Of a stretch of DNA of 38,876 nucleotides, positions 36,271-38,876 are shown piece after piece. The stretch is from Phycisphaerae bacterium (GTDB lineage Bacteria; Planctomycetota; Phycisphaerae; Sedimentisphaerales; Anaerobacaceae): NCBI GenBank assembly GCA_028715705.1, contig JAQURJ010000009.1:1-38876 (forward strand). Direction: 5' to 3'. A program made the translations under genes and the position numbers. Each line of letters starts with the position of its first letter. The stretch's first letter is position 1. The notes under the pieces are model-generated. The model did not search any database, was not told where the DNA came from, and was given only the letters and a program-made list of their open reading frames with translations.

Positions 36271-36292
36271 CTGCCCGAGGCAGGGCTTTTTT
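36271..36292 (+). terminator. Weak intrinsic terminator-like hairpin before pilT
   Basis: CTGCC (36271-36275) and GGCAG (36279-36283) can pair around CGA, or GCCC and GGGC around a 6-base loop, directly followed by a run of six T. The stem is short, so it may only attenuate readthrough from the GspE/PilB gene into pilT. Confidence 0.35.
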
Positions 36293-36335
36293 ATAGATGA
36301 TCTTATTTTTGGCATAATTGATTAGGATATAGCAA

Positions 36336-37475
36336 ATGGCAACAGTAAATATGGATAGGCTACTTCATGCATGTGTCACACAAGATGCATCTGATATTCA
36401 CCTTACCGTCGGCAGGCAGCCGGTTTTCAGAATTCACGGCAGTCTTCGTTCGCTTGAGACGAAGGTACTTGAGCCAGACGATACGGTTGCATTGATGAAG
36501 AGTATCACTCCTGAGCGCAACCAGCAGGAGCTTGCGGAAACGGGAACTACCGACTTTGGTTTCGCTTTTGGTGATATGGCTCGATTCCGTGTGTCCGTTT
36601 TCCGGCAGAAGGGCAATATGACAGTGGTTTTACGTCTTATTCCCACAAAGATTATGGGGCTTGATGAAATCGGGCTGCCAAAAATATGCGCGGCGCTGTG
36701 CAGGCGTCCTCGCGGCATGTTTCTTGTAACCGGTCCGACCGGAAGTGGTAAAACAACTACGCTGGCTGCGATGGTAAACTATATCAATGAGAACCTTGAC
36801 AGGCACATCGTTACTATCGAAGAGCCTATTGAATACTACCATAATCACAAAAAATCGATCATAAACCAGCGTGAAGTCGGTTTGGATGTGCCGAGTTTTT
36901 CCGAAGCACTGCGGCGTGTACTTCGTCAGGACCCGGACGTGATCCTGGTCGGTGAATTGCGAGATTTGGAAACGATCGAAGCGGCGGTCAGAGCCGCTGA
37001 AACCGGCCACTTAGTGTTCAGCACCCTCCATACGACCAGTGCTTCAGGTACGATAACCCGTATTATTGACGTTTTTCCGCCCAACCAGCAGGAGCAGATA
37101 CGTACGCAGTTGAGCACGAATTTGATAGCGGTGCTTGCCCAAGCGCTTTGTCCTCTTGCTACCGGAAAAGGGCGGGTGGCGGCTTATGAGTTTATGGTGG
37201 TGACCCCAGCTATATCCAACCTTATCCGCGAAAATAAGGCATATCGTATCGATTCGAGCATCCAGACAGGCAAAAAATTGGGTATGCAGCTTCTCGATGA
37301 TCACTTGTGGCAGCTTTATGATGTTGGCAAGATAACTGCCGAAGAAATGCTTGATAAGGCACGTCAACCCGGTGCGCTTCAGGATAAGGCTAAAGCAAAA
37401 GCAGCAGGAAGTTTCAGGGGCAGGGGAAAAGGCGGCGAAGGTGATGAGCTTGGCGGGGCGGTATTGAAAACTTAG
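36336..37475 (+). CDS. pilT: Pilus retraction ATPase PilT
   Basis: A 379-residue PilT-type ATPase that drives pilus disassembly. The N-terminal PAS-like domain contains DASDIHLTVGRQPVFRIHG; the ATPase has Walker A GPTGSGKTT (from residue 133), TIEEPIEYYH, Walker B ILVGELRD, HLVFSTLHTTSA, and the C-terminal AISNLIREN segment equivalent to the PilT AIRNLIRE motif, which distinguishes it from PilB/GspE. The tail after residue 345 is a Lys/Gly-rich extension. The ATG has AGGA eight bases upstream. Retraction function is known for the family and inferred here. Confidence 0.95.
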   Translation: MATVNMDRLLHACVTQDASDIHLTVGRQPVFRIHGSLRSLETKVLEPDDTVALMKSITPERNQQELAETGTTDFGFAFGDMARFRVSVFRQKGNMTVVLRLIPTKIMGLDEIGLPKICAALCRRPRGMFLVTGPTGSGKTTTLAAMVNYINENLDRHIVTIEEPIEYYHNHKKSIINQREVGLDVPSFSEALRRVLRQDPDVILVGELRDLETIEAAVRAAETGHLVFSTLHTTSASGTITRIIDVFPPNQQEQIRTQLSTNLIAVLAQALCPLATGKGRVAAYEFMVVTPAISNLIRENKAYRIDSSIQTGKKLGMQLLDDHLWQLYDVGKITAEEMLDKARQPGALQDKAKAKAAGSFRGRGKGGEGDELGGAVLKT

Positions 37476-37608
37476 GTGAAGTTTAGTGGTGGCAATATTC
37501 CCAAAAAATATCACCCATCTTACCTTTTGTTTCTTTTTTTCAACTAACCACCTTAAATATATAGAGTTAACTTGGATGAATAACTAAATGTCCTATCTGT
37601 ATTTTCTT

Positions 37609-37637
37609 TTGCAAAAAGAAGTTAGTGAAGATATAAT
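37609..37637 (+). promoter_or_regulatory. Promoter of the second GspE/PilB gene
   Basis: TTGCAA (37609-37614) and a perfect TATAAT (37632-37637) are separated by 17 bases. Transcription would start near 37644, about 30 bases before the gene. This suggests that the gene is not only read from the pilT transcript. Confidence 0.55.
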
Positions 37638-37675
37638 TAAATTAGAAATGGAATAAAGGTTTGGAGAATAAATTT

Positions 37676-38876
37676 ATGCAACTCCCACCTATAGAGCAGT
37701 TAAGAGGGCGAACACTGGGCAGAGTCCTGATCAAGATGGGGCTTTTGACTCGGGACAAAATTCACGAATGCCTTGAAGTCCAGAAACGAAAGGACGGAAA
37801 AGTTAAAATAGGGCAAGTTTTGCTCGAGCGGGGCATTATAGATGAAAAGCAACTTCAGATCGCTCTTGCTGCACAGCGGGGTCTGGAGTACGTTGATATT
37901 AACGCAATAAACATCACGCCGGAGGTAATTGATAAAGTTTCAGGCCAGATGGCCAAATCCTATCGGGTGCTTCCCATTGAATTTAACGCGGCTCAGAACG
38001 AATTGACTGTCGCTATTGACAAGACGGATAATTTTCGCGCAACCGATGACCTCAGTACGCTTACAGGATACAAAGTTTTAGCAAAAATAGCGGAAACAGA
38101 TGCTCTCGAGGCGGCACTGGAACGGTACTATAAGGATGAACAAGAGAAGGAGGGTATAGGCCAGCTTATTGACGAAATTCAAGACGATGGTTTTCTCGCT
38201 GAATACGACGGCAGAAACCAGAGTATCGACCTTGATGAATTAAAGGAATTATCTGAGTCGAACCCCGTCAGAAAACTGCTTAACCTTGTGTTGATGCAGG
38301 CAATTCGCGATAAAGCCTCCGATATTCATTTTGAACCCTTCGAGAACGAATACAAGATGCGTTATCGCATTGACGGCGTGCTTTATGAGATGATCCCTCC
38401 ACCCAAGCATATTGCTGCGGCTTTGAGTTCTCGAATCAAAGTTATGGCCGATCTTGATATCGCTGAACGCCGACTTCCGCAGGACGGACGAATTTCGCTG
38501 ATGGTCGAAGGCAACGAAATCGACCTGCGTGTTAGTATTTTGCCAACCATGTTCGGCGAGAGCGTAGTACTGCGTGTCCTTGACCGCAGTCAGGTAAGTC
38601 TTGACCTTGAAAAGATAGGGTTGCGGCAGGACGATCTGACGTCTGTGCGGCAGCTTATTCACAAGCCCAACGGTATTATTATTGTAACCGGTCCAACTGG
38701 TTGCGGTAAAACGACAACTCTCTACTCGGCTTTGGCTGAACTCGATGATATCGAAACCAAGATAATCACCACCGAAGACCCGATAGAGTATGACATTGAT
38801 GGAATTGTACAGGTTCAAATGAAGCCTGCTATCGGACTTACCTTTGCGAAATGTTTGCGGTCTATTCTGCGTCAGG
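37676..38876 (+). CDS. Second GspE/PilB-family ATPase (3' end outside window)
   Basis: The frame is open from the ATG at 37676 to the window edge (400 codons). The N-terminal MshEN-like domain has two repeats (LGRVLIKMGLLTRDKI and IGQVLLERGIIDEKQL), as in the first copy. The ATPase part has ASDIHFEP, RRLPQDGRIS, and Walker A GPTGCGKTT, in which Cys replaces the usual Ser, then ITTEDPIEYD and LRSILRQ at the edge; the Walker B and zinc region are missing because of the truncation. It is related to the gene at 34505 but clearly diverged, so it may serve another secretion or pilus machine. GGAG lies nine bases upstream of the start. Confidence 0.93.
   Translation, partial: MQLPPIEQLRGRTLGRVLIKMGLLTRDKIHECLEVQKRKDGKVKIGQVLLERGIIDEKQLQIALAAQRGLEYVDINAINITPEVIDKVSGQMAKSYRVLPIEFNAAQNELTVAIDKTDNFRATDDLSTLTGYKVLAKIAETDALEAALERYYKDEQEKEGIGQLIDEIQDDGFLAEYDGRNQSIDLDELKELSESNPVRKLLNLVLMQAIRDKASDIHFEPFENEYKMRYRIDGVLYEMIPPPKHIAAALSSRIKVMADLDIAERRLPQDGRISLMVEGNEIDLRVSILPTMFGESVVLRVLDRSQVSLDLEKIGLRQDDLTSVRQLIHKPNGIIIVTGPTGCGKTTTLYSALAELDDIETKIITTEDPIEYDIDGIVQVQMKPAIGLTFAKCLRSILRQ

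Noticed and set aside
38249-38818. Leftward 189-codon open frame
   Set aside because: Opposite the second GspE/PilB ATPase, which has clear catalytic motifs in the forward frame.
1-38876. CRISPR arrays, tRNA and rRNA genes, prophage or plasmid signatures
   Set aside because: No regularly spaced repeats, cloverleaf-like sequences, rRNA segments, integrases or phage structural genes were recognised by eye on either strand.

Overview
The window most resembles a chromosome segment from a planctomycete, probably a Phycisphaerae-type lineage. This placement is an inference. It rests on an exosortase-linked exopolysaccharide (EPS) locus, a very large TPR protein, secreted proteins with PKD-like domains, clustered GspE/PilB and PilT ATPases, and frequent GTG starts. 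No rRNA, tRNA, CRISPR array or intact insertion sequence was seen.

Region 1 (1-2075): the N-terminal 508 codons of an exported minus-strand protein whose 3' end lies outside the window, then a 0.55 kb divergent intergenic region with a good sigma70-like promoter facing right.

Region 2 (2076-21867): thirteen same-strand, tightly spaced or overlapping genes form one EPS/exosortase locus. Order: EpsI-domain protein, Wzx-like flippase, GT2, O-antigen ligase/polymerase-like protein, second GT2, GT4-like transferase, asparagine-synthase-like amidotransferase, WecG/TagA/CpsF transferase, an unusual sugar nucleotidyltransferase/left-handed beta-helix/exosortase fusion, a Wzc-like tyrosine autokinase, a sugar-1-P transferase that also carries a nucleotidyltransferase/beta-helix-like N-terminus, a 1392-aa TPR protein, and a short LuxR-type regulator. 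Together they could start a glycan on a lipid carrier, extend it, flip and polymerise it, and use exosortase to sort or attach surface proteins. No Wza-type outer-membrane exporter lies in the window. The most interesting feature is that both the exosortase and the initiating transferase have nucleotidyltransferase/beta-helix modules that look degenerate.

Region 3 (21868-26485): accessory genes. These are an alkyltransferase-like protein without the MGMT cysteine, a methyltransferase that seems to have lost its middle, a CPBP protease, a small membrane protein coupled to a PAS histidine kinase, and a Met/Cys-rich exported protein.

Region 4 (26529-34160): housekeeping and metabolic genes on both strands: purE, a MEMO1-family gene, a GH130 enzyme, an isochorismatase-like protein lacking its cysteine, trmB, purM, an ISKra4-like transposase remnant, and an EF-G-like GTPase with a non-canonical switch I.

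Region 5 (34505-38876): type IV pilus / type II secretion ATPases in the order GspE/PilB-like, PilT, second GspE/PilB-like (cut by the window edge), two of them behind clear sigma70-like promoters.
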